Origin: Branchinecta lynchi
Lineage: Eukaryota > Arthropoda > Branchiopoda > Anostraca > Branchinectidae
Assembly (NCBI GenBank): GCA_023053575.1
Contig: JAKZAP010000003.1
Location: 31,998,228-32,062,227, forward strand
Length of the DNA stretch: 64,000 nucleotides
Direction: 5' to 3'
The notes under the pieces are model-generated. The model did not search any database and was not told the origin of the DNA. It was given only the letters and a program-made list of their open reading frames with translations. Position 1 is the stretch's first letter, and every line of letters starts with the position of its first letter. The translations under genes and the position numbers were made by a program. This document shows positions 23,700-33,484 of this stretch, one piece after another.

Positions 23700-24070
23700 A
23701 GAATTCCTTCGGGGCTCTGGAATCAGCTGCAAGTAAGTCTGTTATATTTGGACATTTTTGGAAGTTTTGCAACTTTGCATCTAGATTATAATAATTTTCT
23801 TCGGTATTACAAACGACAGAAGTTTCACCAGATAACACCAGAGCAATCTGCCAGCTACAGAGACGGTGTGTTTTAGCAGCCATGACAGTCTCATCTCTCA
23901 CCTTTACAAAATGACTGATTTTCGTGTGTGGACGAGAGTTTTTGGAATTCCTCGCTTTGCAATACCATTCTCTTGAATCGTCTCCACCGAAATGTCGAGG
24001 TTTTGCAAGCGATAACAAAAAACGGCTTATTTTTGAAGCGCTCTCTAGTGGAAGAGAGCTCTCTAGCGTT
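23700..24070 (-). repeat. Inverted-repeat arm with ORF remnant
   Basis: Minus-strand frame 23698-24018 (106 codons) includes FGGDDSREWYCKARNSKNSR. The plus strand at 25612-26000 has a diverged copy (LGGDDFRAWYCKAREFKNSR) that breaks after 67 codons. The protein-level match suggests a formerly coding, dispersed sequence. I do not recognise the family. Confidence 0.5.
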
Positions 24071-24239
24071 TTCTAAAAATTAAAGCATAGTTAGTGCCCA
24101 TTGTGCTTTAACGTTATAACTAGAGCCCCGGGTAAAAGAAAAAAAAATCTAGACGAATCATAATAATTCAGTGGCTTCAAGTATCAGATGTAAAAAAGCT
24201 GCCTGTTCAGTTAAACTTTAAGCATCTTCGAACACCGGT

Positions 24240-24490
24240 ATTTCAGATTTTGTATCCCTTAGTAATGTTAAAGTTTAACCGAAAAGGGCTAGGATACTAC
24301 AGTCTAGTTACCCATCACTTGTTCGCTTAAGTAATCTTGAAAACCCGATGAAAAAGCGTTAGTTTGTTTTTCTGATATTTCCAGATAATCGATTACCCCA
24401 TTGTGCTTGCCGCTCTTCCCGTTTTTGTGATATCTCTATGGTGCCTGGAACATTTGGCAACAATACCAGCAGCAAACGAGTAAATAAATT
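24240..24490. repeat. Old dispersed repeat, partner at 12.3-12.6 kb
   Basis: See shared words such as GATACTACAGTCTA and TTTGGCAACAATA; a diverged copy of an unidentified family. Confidence 0.45.
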
Positions 24491-24769
24491 GTGTATCAAA
24501 TAAACAAAGAAGTGTCTGCAGTCTGCAGTGCCAAAAACTAGGGCTAGATAGTGAGGTGTCTTGTGTAGTGATAGTGCAGTGATTTTCGCGGGCGAATTGT
24601 GGACGGATTCACCATGGGAAAGCGTCCACATTCCAAACGTCCCTACTGAAGACTACTGTGGACAGAATGAAAATCCCCAATAGGTGTTGTAATAATTCAA
24701 TGTATATGAATCTAAGATGTAAAAATAAGTTGCCTGTTCAGTTAAACTTTAAAGAAAATTATAGAGATA

Positions 24770-25146
24770 CCCTAGGTTCACACAGAAGTTCACACTGAGG
24801 CGATATCGGCCATCGCAGAAATTTTCGTCGCTAAAATCGGCGATTTCTGTTGTTTCGTCAGGCGATTTTCAATGTTGGGAAATTTCAACTTTAATCGGGC
24901 GACAGTACGACTTTATGCATGCAACAGCAACATGGACGATCCTTTTGATGATTCACTTTTAGACAAATTAATTATTGCTGTTCAGTTCTACCCCATTTTG
25001 TATGAAAAGCTAGAAAAGGGATTTTTTTTTTCAAATTTTACTGTTGCCGACGAAAATTCCATGTGAATCCAGACGAGACAAATCTTCTGTCGCTGCGATT
25101 GAAAAATCGTGTTCATCGCCGCGATTTGCTCTGTGTGAACCTAGGG
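24770..25146 (+). mobile_element. PIF/Harbinger-like MITE with MADF-domain remnant
   Basis: 377-bp element with perfect 17-bp inverted ends CCCTAGGTTCACACAGA / TCTGTGTGAACCTAGGG. Flanks are ATA and TTA, compatible with a decayed 3-bp TWA duplication. The interior frame 24872-25066 includes DDSLLDKLIIAVQFYPILYE, which resembles the start of a MADF (Myb/SANT-like) DNA-binding domain, a protein type encoded by Harbinger transposons beside the transposase. The rest of the gene is deleted. Confidence 0.7.
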
Positions 25147-25611
25147 TTAGGAATACAAATGATCACGATCCAATTAAATTAAACCTGAAGGAGTGGTCGA
25201 ATCGGTGGTAACCAGGCAATTTAGTGAGCTGATAAGAAATCGGTTGTCGCCTACTTGCGTGATTGCAAATTACTGTAGATCTGCAGCTGAATCAAATTAT
25301 CCATATTTGAAATAATGTCCGGAAGTGTAAATAAGACTCCTTTTGGATGGAAAGTATTTGTAAATAAATAAAACTCAGTCAGTTATAACTGCGGTTCAGG
25401 ATAAGGAACTGTAAAGTAAGAAACTGTATAATTTATTTTGAAAAACTGTATATGCCTTGAAGCAACGTGTTTTTTTTACAATAACAAAACAAAAATGCTG
25501 AAATTAAGGTTTTTCTGGAAATACCAGTCCCAGGAACTAATATGCCCTAAAGTAAGAAACTGTATATGTCTTTAAAGCAGTGGGCACTAACTATGCTCTA
25601 ATTCTTGTAAA

Positions 25612-26000
25612 ATGCTTCACACATACAAATTTCTGACTTCCAGTAGAGATCTCTTCAAGAATAAGCCGTGTTCTTGTTATCGCTCGTCATTACCTCTTCG
25701 GCGTCTCGGCGGAGATGATTTCAGAGCATGGTATTGCAAGGCGCGGGAGTTCAAAAACTCCCGGCCATGTACGAAAATCAATAATTTAATGAGCTCAGTG
25801 ATGAGAGTGAAATAGTTGCTATAATAAACCGTCTCTATCGCTGTCATATTGATCTTGTGTTGTCTGATGAAACTTCTGTCGTTTGTAGTATCGAAGAAAA
25901 GTTTTGTTTTCTGGATGTAAAGTTACAATACTGCCCAAAAATGTACAAATATAACCGACTTACTTGCAGCTGGTTCCAGAGCTTACAAGGAATTCTCATT
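25612..26000 (+). repeat. Inverted-repeat arm, partner of 23700-24070
   Basis: Plus-strand counterpart of the minus-strand frame at 23698-24018; the frame stops at 25815 and continues only with stops, so it is a relic. Confidence 0.5.
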
Positions 26001-26104
26001 TAATACCATTAATATGAATGTTTGTCAACAATACAAATGATCTGGGGTATATATCGAGGGGTTGCGCACTGGCCGATTTCGTGTACACCATGAGGCAGAG
26101 GCAG

Positions 26105-26283
26105 ATGAGGCACGTGAGGCAGGCATGAGGCACGTGAGGCAGGCATGAGGCACGTGAGGCAGGCATGAGGCACGTGAGGCAGGCATGAGGCACGTGAGGC
26201 TGGCATGAGGCACGTGAGGCAGACATGAGGCACGTGAGGCAGACATGAGGCACGTGAGGCAGACATGAGGCACGTGAGGCAGA
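26105..26283 (+). repeat. 20-bp minisatellite with CACGTG in each unit
   Basis: Nine copies of a 20-bp unit, GAGGCACGTGAGGCAGGCAT, with G/A variants at one position. Every unit holds the palindrome CACGTG. The left flank is GGGTTGCGCACTGG and GTACACCATGAGGCA. Reading frames here (CLTCLMPASRAS repeats) reflect the tandem unit, not a gene. Confidence 0.95.
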
Positions 26284-26639
26284 CACGATGAAAATACAAC
26301 TTGCGTAGAACTGAAGTCATCGGACCAAAAAATCTTAGCAATGTCAGTGTCAAAATGTCGCAACATTTTTGTTTGATATTACATATCGATTAAGCAATTC
26401 GTTTGTGGTGAATCTCTGAAAGTACCCAGTGCCGACAGTACTGTTCAGGCCACAGAGTATCATGATAGTAATATAAGAGGTCTAACTCGCCTATCTTGCA
26501 ATGTAACGGATGGGATGGAAAAATTCCCGCGCGCCATCTGCAGAAGATTCTCATTTGACCATTTGATTTTGGCCTACATTTGACGGTTCGTTTTGACATC
26601 ATAGTCATTGAGTGTGAAACCCTGACTGGTTTTACAGTA

Positions 26640-26860
26640 GACCCAGGGGCATCACGAGCCGTTCCTTGTAGGAGGAGGGGGTGGGGAGGGGCAGCTCCAA
26701 GATTATACCAGAATTGTCCGAGATTTTACCTTGGAATTTACCGGAATTTCTTTGCATTCCTACGTCATTTCTTTGAAGTTTATTCACTGCCCAGATCTTA
26801 AAATATTTTTCTTCATCCGGAGAAGGGGGGGGGGGGGAATAATCATTGAAAACATGCATC
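26640..26860. mobile_element. Possible hAT-like MITE piece with G tracts
   Basis: Starts CAGGGGCATCACGAGCC, resembling the family D terminus, and contains G-rich tracts at 26671-26690 and 26825-26838 with CCGAGATTTTACC-like words. No matching far end or target duplication was found. Confidence 0.35.
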
Positions 26861-26930
26861 CATGTGCGACCCTGTATTCAGCCGAACGCCGAAACTTTGG
26901 TTGCCTTCTTAGCCATTTTTGACATGTTAT

Positions 26931-27275
26931 TATGGCACTTGCCCTTCGGCCAAGTGCCATATAGCGATCGCAATTTCTGTCCGTCCGTCGGTCGGTCCGG
27001 GTTTTGCTAGTTCGGGCACGTCCACATACGCTAGGACGATCAAACTTGGCAGGCATATCAGGGACCCCAAATGATTGTTGCATCATTTCCGCGATCCGAG
27101 CATCGTTGGGGGAGTGGAGGAGGGGAATCCGGAATCTTGAGGTATTTATAGCTTTTGAACAGGTGATCGGATAGCAATGAAAAACTAGACCTACGTTGCC
27201 TGGGCAACGTGAAGTAATGCGGCAACCTTTGTCCGGCTTCGCCGACTAAAGTGTTGCGAGAGCAACACTTTGGTT
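26931..27275 (-). mobile_element. Short family B element with hairpins at both ends
   Basis: The left edge is the family B hairpin (TATGGCACTTG...CAAGTGCCATA) followed by CGATCGCAATTTCTGTCCGT and one partial B unit. The right edge has three successive hairpins: GTTGCC/GGCAAC (27195-27208), CGGC-TTC-GCCG (27233-27243) and AAAGTGTTGC-GAGA-GCAACACTTT (about 27248-27271). It appears complete at about 345 bp. Confidence 0.65.
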
Positions 27276-27569
27276 TTGTTTCTTCGCTGTCGGTTAAATG
27301 CTGTAGTTGTCAACTTATCGAAGCTTTTAAAACGGGTTGTTCTAAAAAGAAGAATCACATGATCAATTAAAAGATATTCTTTAGCGTTGTAAAAACAACA
27401 ATAAATAATATCGGAAGAAGGGACTAAATTGAATTTGCGGTCAGTTGAGCTTTATCCTTTTCAATCCGTAGACATCGTGACGGATGAAAACTTGGAACAA
27501 TATCTTATATAATCTAGTTGGTATTATAAAGCTATCCTTAACTTTTCAGGATTAAAATACCATAGATGA

Positions 27570-28058
27570 CGCTATCAATTATTACGAAACTACCTCATTG
27601 TTTTACATTATCGTGTGTACCCCTTGCGTAAACAGTTAATCCTAGGTTATAGTGATAGACCATCGATACAAACTTTCTTACCGTCACGTTTACAGAAATT
27701 GAATACAATGTGCACTAATTTGCAAAAATTTCTAGCCCCTCGTGAACCGATTCCTACTTACAAGTCAATCTCCCGTGATAGAAATCAAGTTCACCGGAAA
27801 CAAATAATGGGTACACCAGCTAGCAAAAGTTGCAAGCCCCTCATCGCTGAAGATGATTGTAGCATAACAGCCGATTATTACTTACAAGTCCCATGCATGT
27901 CTTACAATTGGGAACAAAAGTGTTCTTACCATCGAATACACCGGAAACAAATAACAGGTACACCAACTAGCAAAAGCTGCAAACCCCTCATTACCGAAGA
28001 TGCTTGTGAGCTAACAGTCGACTGTTGCTTAAAAGTCCCCTACATGTCTCATAACTGA
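27570..28058 (+). CDS. Hypothetical ORF with an internal 46-residue repeat
   Basis: The frame is open from 27570 to a TGA at 28058 (about 162 codons) but has no ATG near its start, so it could be an exon, an element relic or a broken gene. Residues in the second half form two copies of about 41-46 residues: HRKQIMGTPASKSCKPLIAE and HRKQITGTPTSKSCKPLITE, each followed by a Cys-rich segment ending in VPCMSYN or VPYMSHN. Several differences between the copies are synonymous, which hints at past selection on protein sequence, though the count is small. No family recognised. Confidence 0.35.
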   Translation, partial: RYQLLRNYLIVLHYRVYPLRKQLILGYSDRPSIQTFLPSRLQKLNTMCTNLQKFLAPREPIPTYKSISRDRNQVHRKQIMGTPASKSCKPLIAEDDCSITADYYLQVPCMSYNWEQKCSYHRIHRKQITGTPTSKSCKPLITEDACELTVDCCLKVPYMSHN

Positions 28059-28443
28059 TATCGCCTATTTTTGGTTTCAGTGTACCTTACTACTGAAGTT
28101 GTCAACCCCTTTGAAATTTTCAAACTGGTGTATCTCATGAAGGAATTTTTGTACCAAAAAATGGTATGACATATACTTTGATCAGCTCATCAGACTGCCT
28201 TAGGAATAGTCGTTGAGTAGTCTTTTGAATAGTCCTGAGTATACCCAAGTCTGTCAGAGATTATTAAAGGCATTAATCAACTAACAAGAAATATTTATTT
28301 TACCTTTCAAATAATCAGCATGGACAACCCAGTTCAAATTTCCCAAGGGGATAAGAAGCTCCCTCTGTTTTTGTTATTCATCACAGATCTCGTAATGAAG
28401 CGAAGATTTTCAATAATCCCCAAACTTGTAACCAGAACGGGCG

Positions 28444-28580
28444 ATGAGGCACGTGAGGCAGGCATGAGGCACGTGAGGCAGACAGGAGGCAGGTGAGGCA
28501 CGTGAGGCAGGCATGAGGCACGTGAGGCAGGCATGAGGCACGTGAGGCAGACATGAGGCACGTGAGGCAGGCATGAGGCA
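28444..28580 (+). repeat. Second 20-bp CACGTG minisatellite
   Basis: Six CACGTG-bearing units of the same minisatellite as at 26105-26283, in the same orientation. The associated flank (CACCAGTGCGCAACCCCTC) lies on the right and is inverted relative to the first array. Confidence 0.9.
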
Positions 28581-28639
28581 GGGAACTTGTACACCATGAG
28601 GCACCAGTGCGCAACCCCTCGGTATATATAACAACGAAT

Positions 28640-28830
28640 GGATAAGAAAAAAGAAACTCCGCTTATATTTGTCAAAGCTAGTAAATCGGAGTATGACAGT
28701 CAGCAAAAAACTAGTAGCTAAAATAGGTTGTCTAGGAATCTGCTGGTGTAACATTGTATTCAGAAATCATTGACATAACCGAGCCGTGCCTACTCGTAAC
28801 AAGTGCCATATGAGCTCGTAGCTCTTGTTT
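28640..28830 (-). repeat. Inverted copy of the 17.9-18.2 kb repeat and family B start
   Basis: Reverse complement of AACCTATTTTAGCTACTAGT, GAATACAATGTTACA and the family B start (AAGTGCCATATGAGCTCGTA) seen at 17.9-18.5 kb. Confidence 0.7.
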
Positions 28831-28947
28831 CTTTTTAAATAACTGCTTTTACGAAAAATAGCGGCGATTCGCGCACACTCTTTCTTTTTAATCGTCTGGC
28901 TGACCTTTTTGGCGAAGGTTGTTGTCAGCCTTTGCGTGACGCCTCTG
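28831..28947. mobile_element. Family D fragment
   Basis: Ends GCGTGACGCCTCTG, the family D terminus, directly against the hAT relic that follows. Contains CGTCTGGCTGACC, matching TACCGACTGGCCGACAG of D. Confidence 0.55.
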
Positions 28948-29399
28948 ATTACAAGCCCGAGTGAAAGTCAGTGAAATAATGTTGATTCCAAAACAGACCA
29001 GCCTACTGCCATAAAATGTGTGCCTGTGTCAAACAATATTGTTTCAAAAAGAATCGAAGACATTGCAAGTAATATTGTCATTCAGGTTGCGAACTGAGTC
29101 AACGAAAAAGTTTGCGATTCAGCTTGATGAAAGCACGGAGAACATCAAAACCAAACACAGAAACAGGCTGACAGTACAAAATATTGCCGTTAATGACGTC
29201 GAGCCGAGATCAGACAAAATTTTGGCGACAAGGCAGCCTCTTGTGATTGCCTCATTGATTTTGTATATATTTCTATACATGTATGCCCTATCATGTATGA
29301 TAATAAATATCGTCTTTTTCACGTTCTGAAAAAGGGTGTATGCAATCTTTTGGAACTTTGATTAGGGGTACACGGTACGGAAAAGGTTGGGAACCACTG
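28948..29399 (+). pseudogene. hAT element with transposase fragment
   Basis: Right edge AAGGTTGGGAACCACTG is the hAT terminus. Coding relics: VSKRIEDIASNIVIQVAN, then a one-base frameshift, then STKKFAIQLDESTENIKTKH (frame 29018-29329). KKFAIQLDES is diagnostic of ZBED5-like hAT transposases. Same structure as 4404-4846 in the opposite orientation; both are fragments of one composite family. Confidence 0.75.
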
Positions 29400-29760
29400 C
29401 TCTAGATAAATCATTTACAGATACGGATTGGATCCGGGCACTGTGGGGGAAGCTGGAGGGGGGGGGGGGGGTCTGGAATTCCGGTGATTGCGAGTTAAGG
29501 TACTCGGGAGAGTTAAGGTATCCGACAACTTTTAGGGGGGGGGGGGGTACGTGACCCGCTTAGACTGGATAGATCGGGATGGAACTTCGTGGGAATAACA
29601 AGCAAATGCTCTAGATAAATCATTTACAGATACGGATTAGATCCGGGCACTGTGGGGGGAGCTGGGGTCTGGAATTCTGGTGATTGCGAGTTAAGGTACT
29701 TCCAGATGTGCTACGACGATGAAACTTGGCTGGAACATTAGAGATTCGACAAGATTGGCT
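29400..29760. repeat. Diverged family B-like repeats with G tracts
   Basis: A segment starting CTCTAGATAAATCATTTACA occurs at 29400 and again at 29610. Each has GGATCCGGGCACTGTGGGGG-type B words. G tracts at 29459-29470 and 29536-29547. Confidence 0.55.
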
Positions 29761-29779
29761 TAGAAATCGTCACTTCCCT

Positions 29780-30345
29780 TAAAGTACTAATCCTAAGCGC
29801 AAACTAAAAAAAATACTTTTAAGCAAACTATACATTTTCTTGATCCCGATCAGCCCATGATCATTTTCGCCTCAAGGGCGCTGATCATTTTCGCTTACTA
29901 ATTCATTTTCTAATGATCATTTTCGCTTACAAGGTCATGATCATTTTCGCTTACTAATGAATTTCTAGCTCCACTAAAGTGCGCATCTTAACCGCAAAGT
30001 AAAAAAAGTACTTTTGACCAAACAATACATTTTTGCCCATGATCATTTGTGCCACAAGGGTTTTGCTTAAAAATAAATTCATCTTAACCGAAAACGAAAA
30101 AAAGCACTTTTGACCAGACGATACATAATAATGATCCCCAAGGGCCCATCATAATTTTTGCCTCTGGGGTTTGCTTACAGATCAATTTCTAGCGCCTTTA
30201 AAGTGCGCATCATTACAGCCAAGTTAAAAAATTAAATTCTTTTTACCAAACGACATATTCTCATGATTTCCAAGGGTCTTTGATCATTCTTATCTCAAAG
30301 GTTTTGCTTGCAAATGATCAGAGGAAACCCCCGAATTGGAAAATG
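29780..30345 (+). repeat. Family I degenerate tandem repeat
   Basis: About four to five diverged units of ~110 bp built from TGATCATTTTCGCTTAC, AAAGTGCGCATC and AAAAAAAGTACTTTTGACCA. An inverted relative lies at 45150-45420 (GGGCACTAGAAATTCATGAA, AGCAAAACCCTTGAGGCAAA). Confidence 0.65.
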
Positions 30346-30404
30346 CCTACTTTCATCCTTTGAACCAGCCTTTCTTGTTGACTAAGTGACGACAACATAC
30401 ATTA

Positions 30405-30410
30405 TTTATT
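30405..30410 (-). promoter_or_regulatory. Candidate poly(A) signal of the cuticle gene
   Basis: AATAAA on the minus strand, about 210 bases after the cuticle stop codon and with no competing gene between. Position is plausible but unproven. Confidence 0.4.
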
Positions 30411-30617
30411 GGATGAGTATTTTACTCAATAATATTAATACAAACGCAACAACAACCGCAAATAAATAGTAATGCACCACGCGTTGATAACATGATCAAC
30501 TACTTTGGAAGGAGCAAATGACGACCTTGGACTCGGAAGCATTAGTTTTGCCATGTTTGAAAAAAGCAAAATAACATTAATAACAATAATTTAAGTACTT
30601 GTTCATAACTCTTCTTC

Positions 30618-32927
30618 TTATGTGGTTTGAACTTGAATGTTCTTCGATGACTCTGACTTGGCTCCTTTAGAAGAAGTTATGACGATCTTGTTATTGCTGT
30701 CTACGTATGCATGCAATACTACCCCTTTAGATGCTCGCTTAGCTATAGTAGGCGGTTTTCCCGTAGTTTGCGTTATTGCTTCTTCATCTCTCTTCGCAAT
30801 AACTGCTTCAGCGTTGCGTGGCTCGGTTCGAACCAATGAAGCGCTACCAGTGTTTTGATTTACTTCACCAGTCCGCGCAGAGATTTGCGAAACAGGCGAA
30901 CCCGCTCTGCTTCTTATTCGGCCATTTGCTCCGAAATATTTTGAGCTGGCAAGTGTCTTGTCGGCTGTGCCTTGGGTCACATAGCTGAGTGAGGACGAAG
31001 GGTGGTCTGGTGTATCAGAACGACGACTTGCAGTGTCTTCTATTTGTTGTGCTACATGGTTGACATTATAAGACTTGAGACCTCCTATGTAACGTTGACT
31101 GGTTTCGCCTCTTGGCTCTTCGACTGAAAAGGATGTGGGCTCAGAGCGGTACTCAGGAGAGGAATCCCGGCTTGCAAACCCCTCGCGATAGAGCAACTGC
31201 TGGCTTAGAACATCGCTCTTCGGAGAGTAATAAAGGCTTTGCCTTTCATCAGGAATATTAATAAGATATTGTCGCGCCAACTCCCTAGTATATTCTTGAG
31301 CAGTTTCAGGTGCATAAGATTGCTTGAGTTCAGCGAGCTCCTTGATTAGTTTGTCGTAGGCTTGGGTATTCCGATCTTCGGCATAAATTTGCTGAGATGC
31401 AAACTGCTTAGATGTACTTGGGGTAGGGCGCAAGCTAGGTTCTCTATTTGCAAAGTACTGTCTCGACAAGGTCGGCTCACTATTGCTCTGGCTACCAAGG
31501 TAGGATTTTCCATTCTGGAGGTAGCTCTGGGTGACATACGAGTCAGACTCGGTCATGTCCTTATTTACCTTGTATTGCCTGGTCAAAGTATTTTCCTTGT
31601 AAGCGCTTTCAGGAATGCTGAAGCTTGATACCGAGCTCTTCGCGTATGTCGGCGAAGTGCGGGTCAAAGTTTGCGTTGAGTACAGGACAGGCGCTGGCTC
31701 TGCCACCGATAAGGAATTAGAAACAGGCGTAACGGCGCTATATTGCCTAGCCAAGGCATTTCCCTTGTACGAGCTTTCAGGAATGCTGAAGCTTGCTACC
31801 GAGCTCTTCGTATACGTCGGCGAAGTGCGGGTCAAGGTTTGGGTTGAGTAAAGGACAGGCGCTGGTTCTTCGACCGACAAGGAATTAGAAACAGGCGCAA
31901 GGGCGTTTAGGACGTACTGTCGCGATGGTTTGAAACCAGGTTTCGGATTAATCAGTTTCTGACCAAATTCCCCGTCGTTTACAAAATACTGCTTGGTAGC
32001 TCGGAAGGCCGGGTCAGCATACATTAGATCATTATATCTCGCATCTACTGTATCTCTAAAGATCGTGTCCGCCTTTTTCTCACTATACTTTATTAGAGCT
32101 TCTTTCACGGAAAGGTCAAGCGGTTCAGCTTCTGAAGGACGGCGCAGCGGTAGCTGGCTAACGGAGGCAATTTTGGCATTCTGCGCAGTATTTAAAGCTC
32201 CATCATTGTATGACGAATCCGAAGATTTTGTGTTCGCGAGCAGATACTGGCGGGAAAGCGTCAAACTACTTGGGTAGTTCACATCCTGGACACTAGGGAC
32301 TGCTGCTGACTCAAACTTAGGCTTCTTATTGACATAAAGTGGTTGCTTCTGTTTGTATTCCATCCTTGGATTGGGTTTTACAGCGGAAGATTGGTACGCG
32401 TTTTGTGAATACAGCCTAGATGGAGCTTTAGCGACTGAGCTCTGCTGTAAGTTCACCCTCTGGACTGGTGCAGCGGTAACAGTCTGCACCGGAGTCTGCA
32501 CTTGGTAACTAGCTTTCTGAGAACCGACTGAATATGTGCGGCTTGGGACTCGCGCTCCAGAGATCTGCTCAGTCAAGATAGCTCCTGAAGGCTCCAGTCT
32601 TCCTGATGTATAAATTGGTTCCGTATCACTCCCGACAAAAGAGTTTCTTGACGGAGAGTAGCGATTGTAGCTCGGGTTCAACTGAGGATATGCTGGCGCG
32701 GGGGCAGTTGCTTTGTAACGTGGATCTTGGTCGTTAAGGTACTTCACATTGGCGACAAAACCACTATCTGCTTCTACGTAGTAGGATACAACTTGAGTTC
32801 GGCCGTCTGGTAGGTTGACAAAGTATTCTCCCTCAGTGCGCTTTCCGCTGCTATCTTCTTTGTGGCCGAAGTTGTTATATGATTCATCATCTTGGACAGT
32901 GTAAGCGAAGCTGTAGGGCATGCCACC
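30618..32927 (-). CDS. RR cuticle protein, coding exon 3
   Basis: Main exon of a structural protein that binds chitin in the exoskeleton. The acceptor TATCTTTCAG precedes GGTGGCATG, so the exon starts at 32927 in phase 0. Counting from the internal Met, residues 2-62 form the Rebers-Riddiford chitin-binding domain: PYSFAYTVQDD, GKRTEGEYFVNLPDGRTQVV (G-x8-G-x6-Y/F-x-A/V-type core) and SYYVEADSGFVANVKY. The other 700 residues are Ser/Tyr/Pro-rich and disordered-looking. They hold eight S/T/A-R/K-Q-Y/F motifs (residues 223, 309, 333, 391, 447, 486, 504, 549) and a 56-residue tandem duplication (343-398 and 399-454, starting PVSNSLSV). The C terminus is VVLHAYVDSNNKIVITSSKG. RR proteins are usually 100-300 residues, so this one is unusually long. 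The frame is intact. Confidence 0.9.
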   Translation of the reverse strand, partial: GGMPYSFAYTVQDDESYNNFGHKEDSSGKRTEGEYFVNLPDGRTQVVSYYVEADSGFVANVKYLNDQDPRYKATAPAPAYPQLNPSYNRYSPSRNSFVGSDTEPIYTSGRLEPSGAILTEQISGARVPSRTYSVGSQKASYQVQTPVQTVTAAPVQRVNLQQSSVAKAPSRLYSQNAYQSSAVKPNPRMEYKQKQPLYVNKKPKFESAAVPSVQDVNYPSSLTLSRQYLLANTKSSDSSYNDGALNTAQNAKIASVSQLPLRRPSEAEPLDLSVKEALIKYSEKKADTIFRDTVDARYNDLMYADPAFRATKQYFVNDGEFGQKLINPKPGFKPSRQYVLNALAPVSNSLSVEEPAPVLYSTQTLTRTSPTYTKSSVASFSIPESSYKGNALARQYSAVTPVSNSLSVAEPAPVLYSTQTLTRTSPTYAKSSVSSFSIPESAYKENTLTRQYKVNKDMTESDSYVTQSYLQNGKSYLGSQSNSEPTLSRQYFANREPSLRPTPSTSKQFASQQIYAEDRNTQAYDKLIKELAELKQSYAPETAQEYTRELARQYLINIPDERQSLYYSPKSDVLSQQLLYREGFASRDSSPEYRSEPTSFSVEEPRGETSQRYIGGLKSYNVNHVAQQIEDTASRRSDTPDHPSSSLSYVTQGTADKTLASSKYFGANGRIRSRAGSPVSQISARTGEVNQNTGSASLVRTEPRNAEAVIAKRDEEAITQTTGKPPTIAKRASKGVVLHAYVDSNNKIVITSSKGAKSESSKNIQVQTT

Positions 32928-32939
32928 CTGAAAGATAAT

Positions 32940-33145
32940 GAAGTTAAAGGACCCCTCTTGCTCATTCTGTCTTTTATATTATATCTAGCTCCCTTATGGA
33001 ATTTTAAGCTTCTAAAATCCCCACCTTTCTCCATTGTTTCGTTTAGTTCCTACGATTTTTTAGCGCTCGTTCGCCCTGCCGAGTTTTGCTAGTTATGCAA
33101 CTCAAAGTTTGCCAGAATCTTCAGCATCGGCTGAGAACTCTTTCA
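32940..33145 (+). repeat. Family H repeat
   Basis: Closely related to 63450-63665: TTAAAGGACCCCTCTT, TATACCTAGCTCCC-like, AAAATCCCCACCTTTCTCC, GCCGAGTTTTGC, GTTTGCCAGAATC, GACTCTTTCACA. Unidentified dispersed element lying just inside the intron. Confidence 0.75.
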
Positions 33146-33159
33146 CAAACAAGGATTTG

Positions 33160-33371
33160 CTAGTGTCCATGTGTGCTATTTTAAATATTGTAAATTTTTG
33201 CTTGGATACCCATTATTTGCTAGAAATACACCTCTAATTAATTCCCTTTCAGTTAAAGATCCTGCCCTGGCAATTCAGCAGAAATTTGATAATTTTGTAG
33301 CTAAAGCTAATAATATTCTGACTCTGAAGAATCTGTTTCCGTTTTTCGATAAAATCCAAACGCGGCTATAG
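33160..33371 (+). pseudogene. LINE reverse transcriptase scrap
   Basis: Encodes PLFARNTPLINSLSVKDPAL and NNILTLKNLFPF, almost identical to the copy at 8921-9160. Only the C-terminal tail remains. Confidence 0.7.
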
Positions 33372-33484
33372 TCGTCGTTTATCATAACACGCTGCTAAAA
33401 TGAGTACTTTGAATAAATTGCGAATAATAACTGATTATTGCGATTATTGCGATATTTACGATTATTTGCGAAAAAAATTCTTTG

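Noticed and set aside
26009..26366. Three overlapping frames with CLTCLMPASRAS repeats
   Set aside because: All three minus-strand frames are open only because the 20-bp minisatellite lacks stops; no start or domain context.
26105..28580. Possible CRISPR-like array
   Set aside because: Units are contiguous 20-mers without spacers, in a eukaryotic context; a minisatellite.
31346..32277. Several frames antisense to, or shifted from, the cuticle exon
   Set aside because: Shadows of the low-complexity cuticle coding sequence; no independent motif.
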